Positions 7,088 through 14,983 are shown, numbered from the stretch's first letter. The stretch: DNA of 31,020 nt from an uncultured Lachnospiraceae bacterium (GCA_934351925.1 CAKRJT010000033.1:1-31020); one strand, 5' to 3'. Program-made: numbers and translations. Notes: generated from the letters alone by a model not told the origin.

Positions 7088-7774
7088 ATGTCACTTTTCT
7101 TCAACGCGGATGACGGTTTTTACACCCTCACCACCGCAGGTATCATCGCATTCATCGTAATCGCGGTAATTTTCCTTGTCCTTGCAGCCTTTTTATCAGG
7201 CGGCATATCCAAAGAGAAAAAGAAGCTTTTTTCCACAAAGCAGCTCGTGTTCTCGGCAGTAATGCTCGCGCTCGGCTTCGCCACATCTTATGTGCAGCTC
7301 ATCAAGATGCCTTGGGGCGGCTCGGTCACACTCTTTTCAATGCTCTTTATAACACTCATCGGTTACTGGTACGGTCCTAAGATTGGTCTGTCATGTGCAT
7401 TTGCATACGGTATCATGCAGTTTTTACAGGGCGGCGGAACCTACATTCTCTCACCAATGCAGGCATGCCTTGACTACTTCTTCGCATTTGCCGCGCTCGG
7501 TGTGTCGGGCTTCTTCTACAAGAAGAAAAACGGCCTCATAATAGGCTACATCGTGGCAATCCTCGCCCGTGGACTTTTCCACACCATCGGCGGTTACATA
7601 TACTGGATGGACTATATGCCGGAGTCCTTCCCTTCAAGCCTCGCGGCAATTTACCCGATCTGCTACAACTACGCATACATTCTTCTCGAGGGTGTTGTTA
7701 CGGTGATTGTTCTCCTGCTGCCTCCTGTAAAGAAGGCCATGAGCTACGCAAAGCGCATTGCCACTGAACAGTAA
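7088..7774 (+). CDS. thiT: Thiamine transporter ThiT (ECF S-component)
   Basis: A 228-residue membrane protein that binds thiamine as the substrate-specific subunit of an energy-coupling-factor transporter; the shared ATPase and EcfT subunits are not in the window. The thiamine-binding landmarks of the family are visible: KMPWGGSVT (W76), the H165...W173 pair in HTIGGYIYWMDY, and YPICYNYAY with Y189 and N194. It is about 35-45 residues longer than typical ThiT because of an added hydrophobic helix at residues 15-38, before the basic KEKKK stretch where the usual protein begins. The ATG at 7088 is fixed by AGGAGG. The upstream TPP riboswitch independently supports the substrate. Confidence 0.93.
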   Translation: MSLFFNADDGFYTLTTAGIIAFIVIAVIFLVLAAFLSGGISKEKKKLFSTKQLVFSAVMLALGFATSYVQLIKMPWGGSVTLFSMLFITLIGYWYGPKIGLSCAFAYGIMQFLQGGGTYILSPMQACLDYFFAFAALGVSGFFYKKKNGLIIGYIVAILARGLFHTIGGYIYWMDYMPESFPSSLAAIYPICYNYAYILLEGVVTVIVLLLPPVKKAMSYAKRIATEQ

Positions 7775-7801
7775 CTGTAATATATGCACAAAAGTTATAC
7801 A

Positions 7802-7830
7802 TTAACTTTAAAAAATTAATTAAATATTAT
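7802..7830 (+). promoter_or_regulatory. Promoter of the lipoprotein gene
   Basis: -35 TTAACT (7802-7807), 17-base spacer and -10 TATTAT (7825-7830). The start of transcription would be near 7837, which is exactly where the leader hairpin begins. Confidence 0.5.
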
Positions 7831-7838
7831 GTATTGAA

Positions 7839-7925
7839 AAAAGGGAAGCTTCACATTATTCTATTATATAGAGCTGTTTATCAGCCTTTATATAGATTTT
7901 ATTGAATAATGAGGAGCTTCCTTTT
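7839..7925 (+). promoter_or_regulatory. Whole-leader hairpin pairing the ribosome binding site
   Basis: The 87 bases before the ATG at 7926 form one long imperfect hairpin. AAAAGG (7839-7844) pairs CCTTTT (7920-7925), AAGCTTC (7846-7852) pairs GGAGCTT (7913-7919) with one G-U pair, and CATTATTC (7854-7861) pairs GAATAATG (7904-7911). A small inner hairpin GCTG/CAGC (7873-7885) lies near the tip. The ribosome binding site GAGGAG (7911-7916) is almost fully inside the stem, which ends at the base before the start codon. The shape suits translational control, for example an RNA thermometer or a protein- or ligand-opened switch. A former bidirectional terminator is an alternative. Confidence 0.6.
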
Positions 7926-9023
7926 ATGTATAAATTAAAAAACAAGTCCGACAGTGGATATCGGACTTTTCATAAAGTGTTCGGAGTGCTGTCGGTTTCG
8001 ACAGTACTGTTTGTGTTGTCTGCGTGTAACAGGCAGAATGTATCCCCTGCTGTGCTCGACAACGATTTTTCTGACGAAATCATTTCCGAAACCGAAATTG
8101 TTTCAAAAACTGAAACCACTTCATCGGCTGCCGGGGTTATCACAACTGACATTGAGACTGCCGGAGGTATTACAGCCAGCACCGAGAGTACCGAGGGTAT
8201 TACACCTGACACTGAGGCTACCACTAATATACCTGTAAGCGGGACAGGCGAGACCTCGTCCCCTGCCGCAGAAACCACGGCACCTGCTGTCACTGAACCT
8301 GCACCGCTTACGCTCTCCGGTCAGAATGCCGCACTTCTGTCGCGCATCAACAGCACCTACGGCGTAAATATCCGTTACGGTTCTGACGTTATATGGAGCC
8401 ACGATATTTCAGTATCGGGCATCACCGATGATGAACTTATTTTCTCACGCCTTAACATGCTTGAAACATGCCTTATGCGTTATCCGCTCAGCTTCTTCTC
8501 AGACCTTAACGCATATTCACCCATAATAATCAACCTCGTGGACACCCTTGGAGGTGCCGACGGCTACACGGACGGAAGCGACGGAAATCCAATCGAGATT
8601 GCACTAAGCTGTGACAACTCTGATTTGTATTTTGCGCTCGCCTTTCACCATGAGCTCTTTCATTTCATCGAGTACTGCATAATGTATAATTTTGATGACT
8701 ACGATGAACTGCTTGACACTGACGAATACACCGATACGACGCTCTACGGCACGGGCGACTACTCCGGGACAATCTATGAAACAGACACGGACATCTACGG
8801 ACAGTATTTTACGTCCATATATGGTAAAACCAACCGCCTCGAGGACCGCGCTGAGCTGTTCTCCTACTACATGGGCAATACAGTCAAGGAGTGTATGCGC
8901 TATTCCGACACGCCGATAAGCCTTAAAATGAAAAGGATCGCGGAGGCTATACGCATATGCTGCCCTTCGCTCGCGGAGTATGAGCGCGGTGAGCTGCCTT
9001 GGGAGAGGAAGATTGCGTATTAA
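7926..9023 (+). CDS. Secreted lipoprotein with zinc-metallopeptidase-like domain
   Basis: A 365-residue protein, probably anchored outside the cell. Residues 1-34 are a lipoprotein signal: basic N-terminus, hydrophobic stretch and lipobox LSAC with Cys34 as the lipidation site. Residues about 48-130 form a Thr/Ser/Glu/Ala-rich linker with imperfect repeats of about ten residues (GITASTESTE, GITPDTEATT), likely a wall-spanning spacer. The C-terminal domain has a zinc-binding HExxH motif (HELFH, 242-246) and a downstream DRAELF (E310) that may supply the third ligand, as in gluzincin peptidases. No named family is recognised and proteolysis is inferred from the motif only. The ATG at 7926 was preferred over an upstream in-frame ATG at 7902 because GAGGAG and the signal peptide fit it. 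Confidence 0.75.
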   Translation: MYKLKNKSDSGYRTFHKVFGVLSVSTVLFVLSACNRQNVSPAVLDNDFSDEIISETEIVSKTETTSSAAGVITTDIETAGGITASTESTEGITPDTEATTNIPVSGTGETSSPAAETTAPAVTEPAPLTLSGQNAALLSRINSTYGVNIRYGSDVIWSHDISVSGITDDELIFSRLNMLETCLMRYPLSFFSDLNAYSPIIINLVDTLGGADGYTDGSDGNPIEIALSCDNSDLYFALAFHHELFHFIEYCIMYNFDDYDELLDTDEYTDTTLYGTGDYSGTIYETDTDIYGQYFTSIYGKTNRLEDRAELFSYYMGNTVKECMRYSDTPISLKMKRIAEAIRICCPSLAEYERGELPWERKIAY

Positions 9024-9048
9024 AAACGCCTGTTAAAATGTGGGTGTT

Positions 9049-9343
9049 GGTGTCGAAACATGCTGTGTATGTTGTGAATGTATAATGTGGCTAGGTATAT
9101 GCATATTGGCTCCGTTGTACGAAGCTGAGATATTCTAAGGGCTCTTCACAGGTGTCTGTCAGACGGACGCTGGCGCTGCAAAGCATACCTCCGTGTATGC
9201 TTGCAGCTGAGCCGACATCCGTGTCGGCTCCTGCTGTTTTATTAGAAGAGCCCTAAGAATATCTAGGCTTCCTCCAAAAGTCGCACTATACATATACCTA
9301 GCCCCATTATACATGCGTAGTTTTTCGGGCATGTTTCGACACC
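9049..9343. repeat. 295-base symmetric palindrome with branched tip (MITE-like or structured RNA)
   Basis: This gene-free interval is one large inverted repeat around base 9196. Terminal arms of 15 bases match perfectly (9049-9063 and 9329-9343, GGTGTCGAAACATGC). A second pair matches at 22 of 23 positions (9079-9101 and 9291-9313) and a third at 19 of 20 (9128-9147 and 9245-9264). The unpaired segments between arms have identical length on both sides (15 and 26 bases). The tip carries three local hairpins: 9152-9170 (7 bp including G-U), 9175-9207 (13 bp with one bulge) and 9209-9230 (9 bp, loop TCCG). No coding frame is credible. It may be a miniature inverted-repeat element or a structured non-coding RNA. 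No clear target-site duplication is seen beyond TT on both sides. Confidence 0.85.
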
Positions 9344-9416
9344 TTGATAGATTTCTCTACAATAAAGAAAGATATATTTATGTACCTAAAAATATTACAT
9401 GAGGATATAAGCATAT

Positions 9417-10178
9417 ATGGTTTATTATACTGTTCTTCCTACCGAACTTGATTTAGATGATTATGAAAAAATATGTAATGATGTGCTGCCTTTTCTTCCT
9501 GCTTTCAGGAAAGAAAAGGCAGCGGGAATTATTCCGGTCAGGGAGAGGGTGGTCAGTGCTTTGTCCTTTGTTTTGCTGTGCTATGGCTTGTCAAGTGAGT
9601 ATCCTGAGAGATTCGGGGGGCGGGATATCGCTTCGGTCGGGAATTTAATTCAGTTTTCCTATGGCGAAAATGGAAAGCCTGCGCTTTGTCCGCCTTACGG
9701 GGATATTTTTTTTAATATGAGCCACTGTAGGACGGCGATCGCGTGTGCAGTTGCACCTTTTGAGGTAGGGGTGGATATTCAGGACATACGCCGCCCTTCA
9801 GCCGCCGTGTTAAAGCGCACCGGGCGAGACATGAATAGCGTGGAATTTTCGGCATTCTGGAGCAGATACGAGGCTTACACCAAGCTCACGGGCAAAGGAA
9901 TTTCAACAGGGCTTGCTGACTGTGATTACATGTCGGAGGCTTTTCTCAAGGCAAATAGCGTATCCATCGAGACAACGCCTGTGTTTTACCCTGACTCTTT
10001 ATGTCCACCTTCTGATTTTGTTTTATATGACAGTATTCAGACCTGCTCTTCCCTGTCTAACAATGCACAAAAAAAGACAGCCGCATTTTTGTCGACTGCC
10101 TTTTGCAATAATCATAATAATAATTTTAATAATATTTTCTGTGATTTCTCACGCCTTTGCAAGCCTGCTCTTCTTTGA
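9417..10178 (+). CDS. 4'-phosphopantetheinyl transferase (Sfp type)
   Basis: A 253-residue enzyme that moves the phosphopantetheine arm of coenzyme A to a serine of carrier proteins. Family motifs: NMSH (100-103), GVDIQ (118-122) with the metal-binding D120, and WSRYEAYTKLTGKG (148-161) with E152 and K156. Q122 stands where Sfp has Glu. No carrier-protein, polyketide or peptide synthetase gene is nearby, so the client is unknown. The start at 9417 has GAGG at a rather long distance (12 bases). The last 35-40 residues are odd: a low-complexity NNHNNNFNN tail is encoded across the terminator of the converging MATE gene and over its last 30 coding bases, which suggests loss of an earlier stop codon. 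Confidence 0.85.
   Translation: MVYYTVLPTELDLDDYEKICNDVLPFLPAFRKEKAAGIIPVRERVVSALSFVLLCYGLSSEYPERFGGRDIASVGNLIQFSYGENGKPALCPPYGDIFFNMSHCRTAIACAVAPFEVGVDIQDIRRPSAAVLKRTGRDMNSVEFSAFWSRYEAYTKLTGKGISTGLADCDYMSEAFLKANSVSIETTPVFYPDSLCPPSDFVLYDSIQTCSSLSNNAQKKTAAFLSTAFCNNHNNNFNNIFCDFSRLCKPALL
10069..10100 (-). terminator. Terminator of the argS-MATE unit, inside the PPTase gene
   Basis: On the minus strand GGCAGTCG (from 10100) and CGGCTGTC (to 10076) form an 8-bp stem including two G-U pairs with a 9-base loop, followed by seven T residues (10075-10069). This is a good intrinsic terminator for the MATE gene ending at 10149. It lies wholly within the 3' coding part of the opposite-strand PPTase gene. 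Confidence 0.75.
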
Positions 10179-11510
10179 CATCTTACCTATAATTATATAG
10201 TATGCAATGCACAGCGGTACAACCGCAGCAATCCATGCCACGGGTCCGGCAAGGCACACGCCCACATAGCCCATTCTGTCAGGCAGAGTGAACGACACAA
10301 TACATCTTGCTATGAGTTCGAACACGCCTGCCATGAGAGGCATGAAACTTCTTCCAACTCCCTGCAGCACATTTCTGTACACAAATATCATATAGAGGAA
10401 CGGGAAGAATACACATATCGTATTCACATAGGTTACTGCCGACGCCACTACCTCAGGCTGGTCGCCCGATATGAACAGACCTGACAGCCATTCTCCTCCG
10501 AAGAACAATGCAACGGCAGAAATAACCGCCAGTGCAAGCGTCATAATCGTGCAGCTCGTGACGCCCTTCTTAATTCTGTCGAGTCGTCCCGCACCAAGAT
10601 TCTGACCTGCGTAGTTCGCCATCGTAACACCTATTGAAGGTCCTATCTGTGTGACAAGCTGCTCAACCTTACAGCCCGCAGTGTACGCCGCAATCTTGTC
10701 CGAACCGAAGGTGTTTAACGCGCTCTGCAAAACTATCGTCCCGATAGCCGTTATGGAGAACTGGAATGCCATCGGAAGTCCTATTGCCAGATGTTTTCCA
10801 ATCATAGGCACATCAAGCGCAAAGTCCTCCTTCGACAGGTGAAGTATGCTGTACTTTCTAAGCGCATATATCACGCAGAGTATTCCCGCAACGCCCTGTG
10901 AAAGCACCGTCGCAAATGCCGCACCGAAAACACCCCACTTGAACACTATTATGAATAAAAGGTCAAGCCCGATATTCAAAAAGGATGCGAGGATAAGAAA
11001 ATAAAGCGGTGTCTTACTGTCTCCGAGTGCTCTTATCACACAGGAACACATATTATAAAGGATGGTCGCGCATATTCCCCAGAAAATCGTCTTGATATAC
11101 ACATCCGCCATACCAATGATGTTCTCAGGTGTCTTCATAAGCACAAGCACAGGTCTGGTAAAAATGACCGAAACTGCCGTCAGAAGCACTGTGAAGAACA
11201 GACACAGCATTATAGCCTGCCCCACACTCTTTTTAAGCCTCTTATCGTCCTTCGCACCGAAAAACTGCGCCGGGAGTACGGCAAAGCCTCCTGCTATTCC
11301 CGTGGAAAAACCGTTTACAAGAAAGTTGAGCGAACCTGTGGAGCCTACTGCTGCGAGAGCCTCTGTTCCGAGGCTCTGACCTACGATAATCGTGTCAACC
11401 ATGCTGTATAACTGCTGAAACACGTTTCCAATCAGAACAGGTATAGCAAAAAATAAAATAATCTGAAACGGATTTCCGACTGTCATATCCTTTGATTGAT
11501 TTTTAGCCAT
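10149..11510 (-). CDS. MATE-family multidrug/toxin exporter
   Basis: A 453-residue, twelve-span membrane protein of the multidrug and toxic compound extrusion family, a cation-coupled exporter. The N-terminal signature is clear (NPFQIILFFAIPVLIGNVFQ, then the MVDTIIVGQ motif), and the second half repeats the fold (PMAFQFSITAIGTIV). It belongs to the DinF/NorM-like bacterial branch; the drug or metabolite is unknown. The ATG at 11510 has GGGAG six bases upstream. The gene starts 20 bases after argS ends, so the two are likely cotranscribed. Its last 30 bases overlap the 3' end of the PPTase gene on the opposite strand. Confidence 0.9.
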   Translation of the reverse strand: MAKNQSKDMTVGNPFQIILFFAIPVLIGNVFQQLYSMVDTIIVGQSLGTEALAAVGSTGSLNFLVNGFSTGIAGGFAVLPAQFFGAKDDKRLKKSVGQAIMLCLFFTVLLTAVSVIFTRPVLVLMKTPENIIGMADVYIKTIFWGICATILYNMCSCVIRALGDSKTPLYFLILASFLNIGLDLLFIIVFKWGVFGAAFATVLSQGVAGILCVIYALRKYSILHLSKEDFALDVPMIGKHLAIGLPMAFQFSITAIGTIVLQSALNTFGSDKIAAYTAGCKVEQLVTQIGPSIGVTMANYAGQNLGAGRLDRIKKGVTSCTIMTLALAVISAVALFFGGEWLSGLFISGDQPEVVASAVTYVNTICVFFPFLYMIFVYRNVLQGVGRSFMPLMAGVFELIARCIVSFTLPDRMGYVGVCLAGPVAWIAAVVPLCIAYYIIIGKMSKKSRLAKA

Positions 11511-11530
11511 ATTAATCTCCCATACCCCGC

Positions 11531-13315
11531 CTACATTCTGTCAGGAACCTTTATCGCAAGAAGGTCTGTACATGTCTCAAGTATACCCTTTGTGAGCGAA
11601 ATGAGAGCTATGTAGCTTCTGCGCTTCTTCTCATCCTCCTCGGAGAGAATCTTGGTATCATGGTAGAAGCTGTTGAACACATTGGCAACATCATAGATGA
11701 ACTTACATATCTTGTGAGGTGCAAGCTCTGCGTAAGCACTCTCAATTACATCTGAAAACTTGGTAAGAAGCAGGCACAGGTCTGTCTCACTTGCTCCCTC
11801 AGGTGCAATAAAATCCTTCATTCTCTCTGCAATGGTGAGATTCTCAGCACCGAAGTTCTGCTCATACTTATTCAGAATCGACTTGATACGAACAATTGTA
11901 TAGAGAACATAAGGACCTGTATCTCCCTCAAATGAAGTAAATCTGTCGATATCGAATATATAGTCTTTGGATGCCTGATTCGAGAGGTCGCCGTACTTGA
12001 TTGCGGCAAGTCCTACCACCTTTGCTGTCGCACGCGCCTCAGCATCATTGACATCACGATTTTCCTTAATCTTATTGTAAACCGCATCCTCAACATCCTT
12101 TATGAGATACTCAAGTCTCAACAAATCACCGTTTCTGGTCTTGAAAGGCTTTCCGTCCTTGCCGTTCATCGTACCGAAACCTAAGAAATCCATCTCGGTG
12201 TCTTCAGGAACAATTCCCGTCTTTTTCGCCGCCCTGAATATCTGTGTGAAGTGCATCTCCTGACGTTTATCAGTAGTATAAATATACTTAAACGGATGAT
12301 AAAGTTTTTCTCTTTCTATCATTGTCGCAAGGTCTGTTGTAGCATAGAGTGCCGCGCCGTCGGACTTTCTGACGATACATGGCGGTATCTCCTTCTTGTC
12401 GGTCTCCTGTGCCACATCGATTACCAATGCACCCTGGCTCTCGTATGCATAGCCCTTATCCACAAAGTTCTTTAACATATCCTCAATATACGGCTTCGCA
12501 TCTGACTCGCCCTTCCACACATCGAAGCTCACATTGAGATTATCGTAATTTCTCTTAAGGTCTGCTATCGAAATGTTCATTATATGCTTCCAGATTGCAT
12601 TGTAACCTCTGTGCCCGTTCTGCAGCATAACAGTCGCCTGATGTGCTGCCTCGGCAAACTCTGCGTCCTCCTTCGACTTCTTACTCGCACATGGGTAGAT
12701 ATCCTCAAGCTCTGCGAGCGTGAAAGGTGCCTCCGCCGGGTACTCACCCGTGAAGCTCTCGTCAAAATAAGGAAGCTCCGGCTTTCTGTTCTTGAGTTCC
12801 ATTATGATAAGTCCCATCTGAAGTCCCCAGTCTCCGAGATGCACGTCACCGACAGTGTCATAACCGTTGTATGCGCAGATTCTCTTGAGGCTCTCACCGA
12901 TGATAGCCGGGCGGAGATGTCCTACATGAAGCGGCTTAGCTACATTTGCTCCGCCGTAGTCGAGCATGATTGTCTTGTTCTTCTTCGTCTCATCGCAGCC
13001 GAACTTCTCGTGACTTCCCATCTCTTTAATATAATCCGCAATAAATTCACCCGAAAGATTCATATTGATGAATCCCGGATTAACTGCTTCTGCCTTAGAA
13101 AAAGCCTTGCTGTCTGCAAGCTTCTCCACAACCTCTCCCGCTATAACTGCGGGCGCCTTCTTATATTCCTTTGCTGCCGCCATACATCCGTTGCACTGGT
13201 ACTGGCACAAATCAGGTCTGTTAGATACAACCACCTTGGCATATTTCTCGTCATAGCCACATGCCGAAAATGCAGCCTTAAGCTCATCATTTAAAAGCTC
13301 TATTATCTTCTTCAT
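11531..13315 (-). CDS. argS: Arginyl-tRNA synthetase
   Basis: A 594-residue class I aminoacyl-tRNA synthetase that charges tRNA-Arg. The order of parts is complete: N-terminal Arg-S additional domain (residues 1-100, with RPDLCQYQCNG), the HIGH-type motif HVGH (130-133) inside GGANVAKPLHVGH, the catalytic Rossmann core (ATTDLATMIERE, the FGTMNGKDGKPFKTR segment) and the C-terminal DALR anticodon-binding domain ending VPDRM. As usual for ArgRS there is no canonical KMSKS. The ATG at 13315 has AGGA six bases upstream. It has its own consensus promoter and is followed by a MATE gene; another MATE gene lies upstream. Confidence 0.96.
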   Translation of the reverse strand: MKKIIELLNDELKAAFSACGYDEKYAKVVVSNRPDLCQYQCNGCMAAAKEYKKAPAVIAGEVVEKLADSKAFSKAEAVNPGFINMNLSGEFIADYIKEMGSHEKFGCDETKKNKTIMLDYGGANVAKPLHVGHLRPAIIGESLKRICAYNGYDTVGDVHLGDWGLQMGLIIMELKNRKPELPYFDESFTGEYPAEAPFTLAELEDIYPCASKKSKEDAEFAEAAHQATVMLQNGHRGYNAIWKHIMNISIADLKRNYDNLNVSFDVWKGESDAKPYIEDMLKNFVDKGYAYESQGALVIDVAQETDKKEIPPCIVRKSDGAALYATTDLATMIEREKLYHPFKYIYTTDKRQEMHFTQIFRAAKKTGIVPEDTEMDFLGFGTMNGKDGKPFKTRNGDLLRLEYLIKDVEDAVYNKIKENRDVNDAEARATAKVVGLAAIKYGDLSNQASKDYIFDIDRFTSFEGDTGPYVLYTIVRIKSILNKYEQNFGAENLTIAERMKDFIAPEGASETDLCLLLTKFSDVIESAYAELAPHKICKFIYDVANVFNSFYHDTKILSEEDEKKRRSYIALISLTKGILETCTDLLAIKVPDRM

Positions 13316-13361
13316 GGTAATCCTTTCTCTTATTATACATGTTTATGGTCAATTATTCATA

Positions 13362-13390
13362 ATATTAATACGAATTATCGTCCATGTCAA
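13362..13390 (-). promoter_or_regulatory. argS promoter
   Basis: On the minus strand: perfect -35 TTGACA (complement of 13385-13390), 17-base spacer, -10 TAATAT (complement of 13362-13367). The leader is only about 40 bases, too short for a T-box, so tRNA-sensing attenuation is not expected. The -35 box lies in one arm of a loose inverted repeat (TGTCAAG at 13385, CTTGACA at 13412). Confidence 0.8.
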
Positions 13391-13421
13391 GGTGCATTGG
13401 GCGGGCTCATGCTTGACAATG

Positions 13422-14756
13422 CTATGCCAGTTTTTTATTTTTCCATTTTCCCGAATAGTATCTTATAACCGGAATTATGCATCCGCAGCTCCATGAGAGC
13501 GGCGTCGCAATCCATATTCCGGTGACCCCGAGTATCCCTGACAAAAGATATGCGAACACGATTCTCCCGGACAGCTCGGTGAGTCCTGCCACCATACAGG
13601 TGTTGACATCTCCGGCACCTCTTATCACATTCTGATAGCTCTGCATAATTCCGGCTATCACATAAGCCACGCCGATGATTGTAAGGTATGTACAGCCAAT
13701 CTCAATAGCCTTGCCCGACTCATTTGCATCGAGGAAGAGCTTCATAAGCTGTACCCTGAATATGAGAACCATAGCTGCGATAAAAGCACTTGCCGCAACC
13801 ATGACCGCGAGCGTCTTATACAGTGCCTCCTTAATTCTGTCGTACCTGTTCTGTCCTATATTCTGCCCTGTAAATACCGAAAGCGCATTTCCGATGGACA
13901 CGATGACCTGAATGGCTACACTGTCCACACGGTTAGCTGCGACATATGCCGCCATGACAGAAGAGCCGAAGGAGTTGATAAGCCTCTGCACACTCATGCC
14001 GCCGAGCGATATCATGCACGACTGGAATGCCGCAGGAAATCCCGTCCTGACTATGAGTTTAACGTACTCCTTCTCAGGCTTTCTTTTCATATGCACAAGA
14101 CCGATTTCAGCCCTTACTTTTATTATTTTTACAAAACATATTGCCGCCGATACGCACTGTGCAGCAATCGTCGCGTATGCCGCACCCGCCACGCCAAGGT
14201 TACATTTTACGATAAAAAATATATCGAGCGCTATATTGACAAACGACGAAGCTATAACCGCGCGGAGCGGTGTCTTAGAGTCACCTACACTGTTTAATAT
14301 CGCACCGCAGCCGTTATATATGACGCTTCCGAAAACAAAGGTATATATTATATGAAGATACTCGACCGAATACCCTATCACATCGTCCGGCACATTGAGA
14401 AGGCGCAGGAAAAATTCAGAGAAAAACATTCCTATCACTGCCACAACGCAGGTCAGTGCGCCCGCAACCCATATGAGCGCCGTCACAACCCTCGACAATC
14501 TCTCCTTGTTGCCGCTGCCAAAGCACTGAGCTATGACAAGCCCGGCTCCGTTGCACATTCCGCTGACAAGTGCGAGCAGAAAATAGGTCAGCGTTCCCGT
14601 GCTTCCGACTCCTGCGAGCGCATTTTCTCCGAGATAACGTCCTACAATCATCGTGTCAGCAACATTGTACACCTGTTGAAAAATATTTCCGATAAGCATC
14701 GGTATCGCAAAACCTATTATAAGCTTAAGCGGCTTTCCCTGTGTCATATCCTTCAT
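13422..14756 (-). CDS. Second MATE-family exporter
   Basis: A 444-residue MATE transporter, paralogous to the one at 10149-11510. It shows the same opening (GKPLKLIIGFAIPMLIGN, then VADTMIVGR) and the repeated half (FPAAFQSCMISLGGM). Twelve hydrophobic spans are expected. The start at 14756 is chosen because GAGG stands eight bases upstream; the frame continues 18 codons further without a good site. It is divergently placed from an AraC-type regulator, a common layout for a locally controlled exporter, although regulation of this gene is only inferred. It ends 106 bases before argS, which has its own promoter; no terminator is visible between them. Confidence 0.88.
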   Translation of the reverse strand: MKDMTQGKPLKLIIGFAIPMLIGNIFQQVYNVADTMIVGRYLGENALAGVGSTGTLTYFLLALVSGMCNGAGLVIAQCFGSGNKERLSRVVTALIWVAGALTCVVAVIGMFFSEFFLRLLNVPDDVIGYSVEYLHIIYTFVFGSVIYNGCGAILNSVGDSKTPLRAVIASSFVNIALDIFFIVKCNLGVAGAAYATIAAQCVSAAICFVKIIKVRAEIGLVHMKRKPEKEYVKLIVRTGFPAAFQSCMISLGGMSVQRLINSFGSSVMAAYVAANRVDSVAIQVIVSIGNALSVFTGQNIGQNRYDRIKEALYKTLAVMVAASAFIAAMVLIFRVQLMKLFLDANESGKAIEIGCTYLTIIGVAYVIAGIMQSYQNVIRGAGDVNTCMVAGLTELSGRIVFAYLLSGILGVTGIWIATPLSWSCGCIIPVIRYYSGKWKNKKLA

Positions 14757-14871
14757 GTCATATTCCTCGCTCTCTGATGTATTTATCTTCAAACCTCGAT
14801 TATAATACATCCGGCAGCATCAAAATAAAATATATAATAATGACTTATTTTTGTACTTTAGCGACTTTTTA

Positions 14872-14900
14872 TTGCACTTAATTCTATGATATTGTACTAT
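14872..14900 (+). promoter_or_regulatory. Promoter of the AraC regulator gene
   Basis: -35 TTGCAC (14872-14877), 17-base spacer, -10 TACTAT (14895-14900). Predicted start near 14907, giving a leader of about 77 bases. Confidence 0.5.
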
Positions 14901-14942
14901 TATATTGTAATTTAACGCTTTATCTGAATAGGATTTTAGATG

Positions 14943-14962
14943 ATGCCGTACATGCACGGCAT
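14943..14962 (+). promoter_or_regulatory. Perfect 7-bp inverted repeat in the AraC leader
   Basis: ATGCCGT and ACGGCAT (14943-14949, 14956-14962) are separated by ACATGC and lie 21 bases before the start codon, just ahead of the ribosome binding site. It may be an operator for autoregulation or a leader hairpin. Confidence 0.4.
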
Positions 14963-14983
14963 TGCACTTTGAGGAAATCATAT

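Noticed and set aside
7970..8402. Minus-strand open frames opposite the lipoprotein stalk
   Set aside because: They arise from the repetitive Thr/Ser/Glu codons of the stalk and have no start signals.
9049..9343. Simple bidirectional terminator
   Set aside because: It is far too long and branched, it carries no T-run at either end, and the flanking genes are in the same direction.
12584..13294. 236-codon plus-strand open frame opposite argS
   Set aside because: It is fully antisense to the well-conserved argS and shows no family motif.
13316..13421. T-box leader for argS
   Set aside because: The distance from promoter to start is about 40 bases and no T-box sequence is present.
14811..14983. 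Additional gene between MATE and the AraC regulator
   Set aside because: The interval is AT-rich, short and contains only promoter and inverted-repeat signals.
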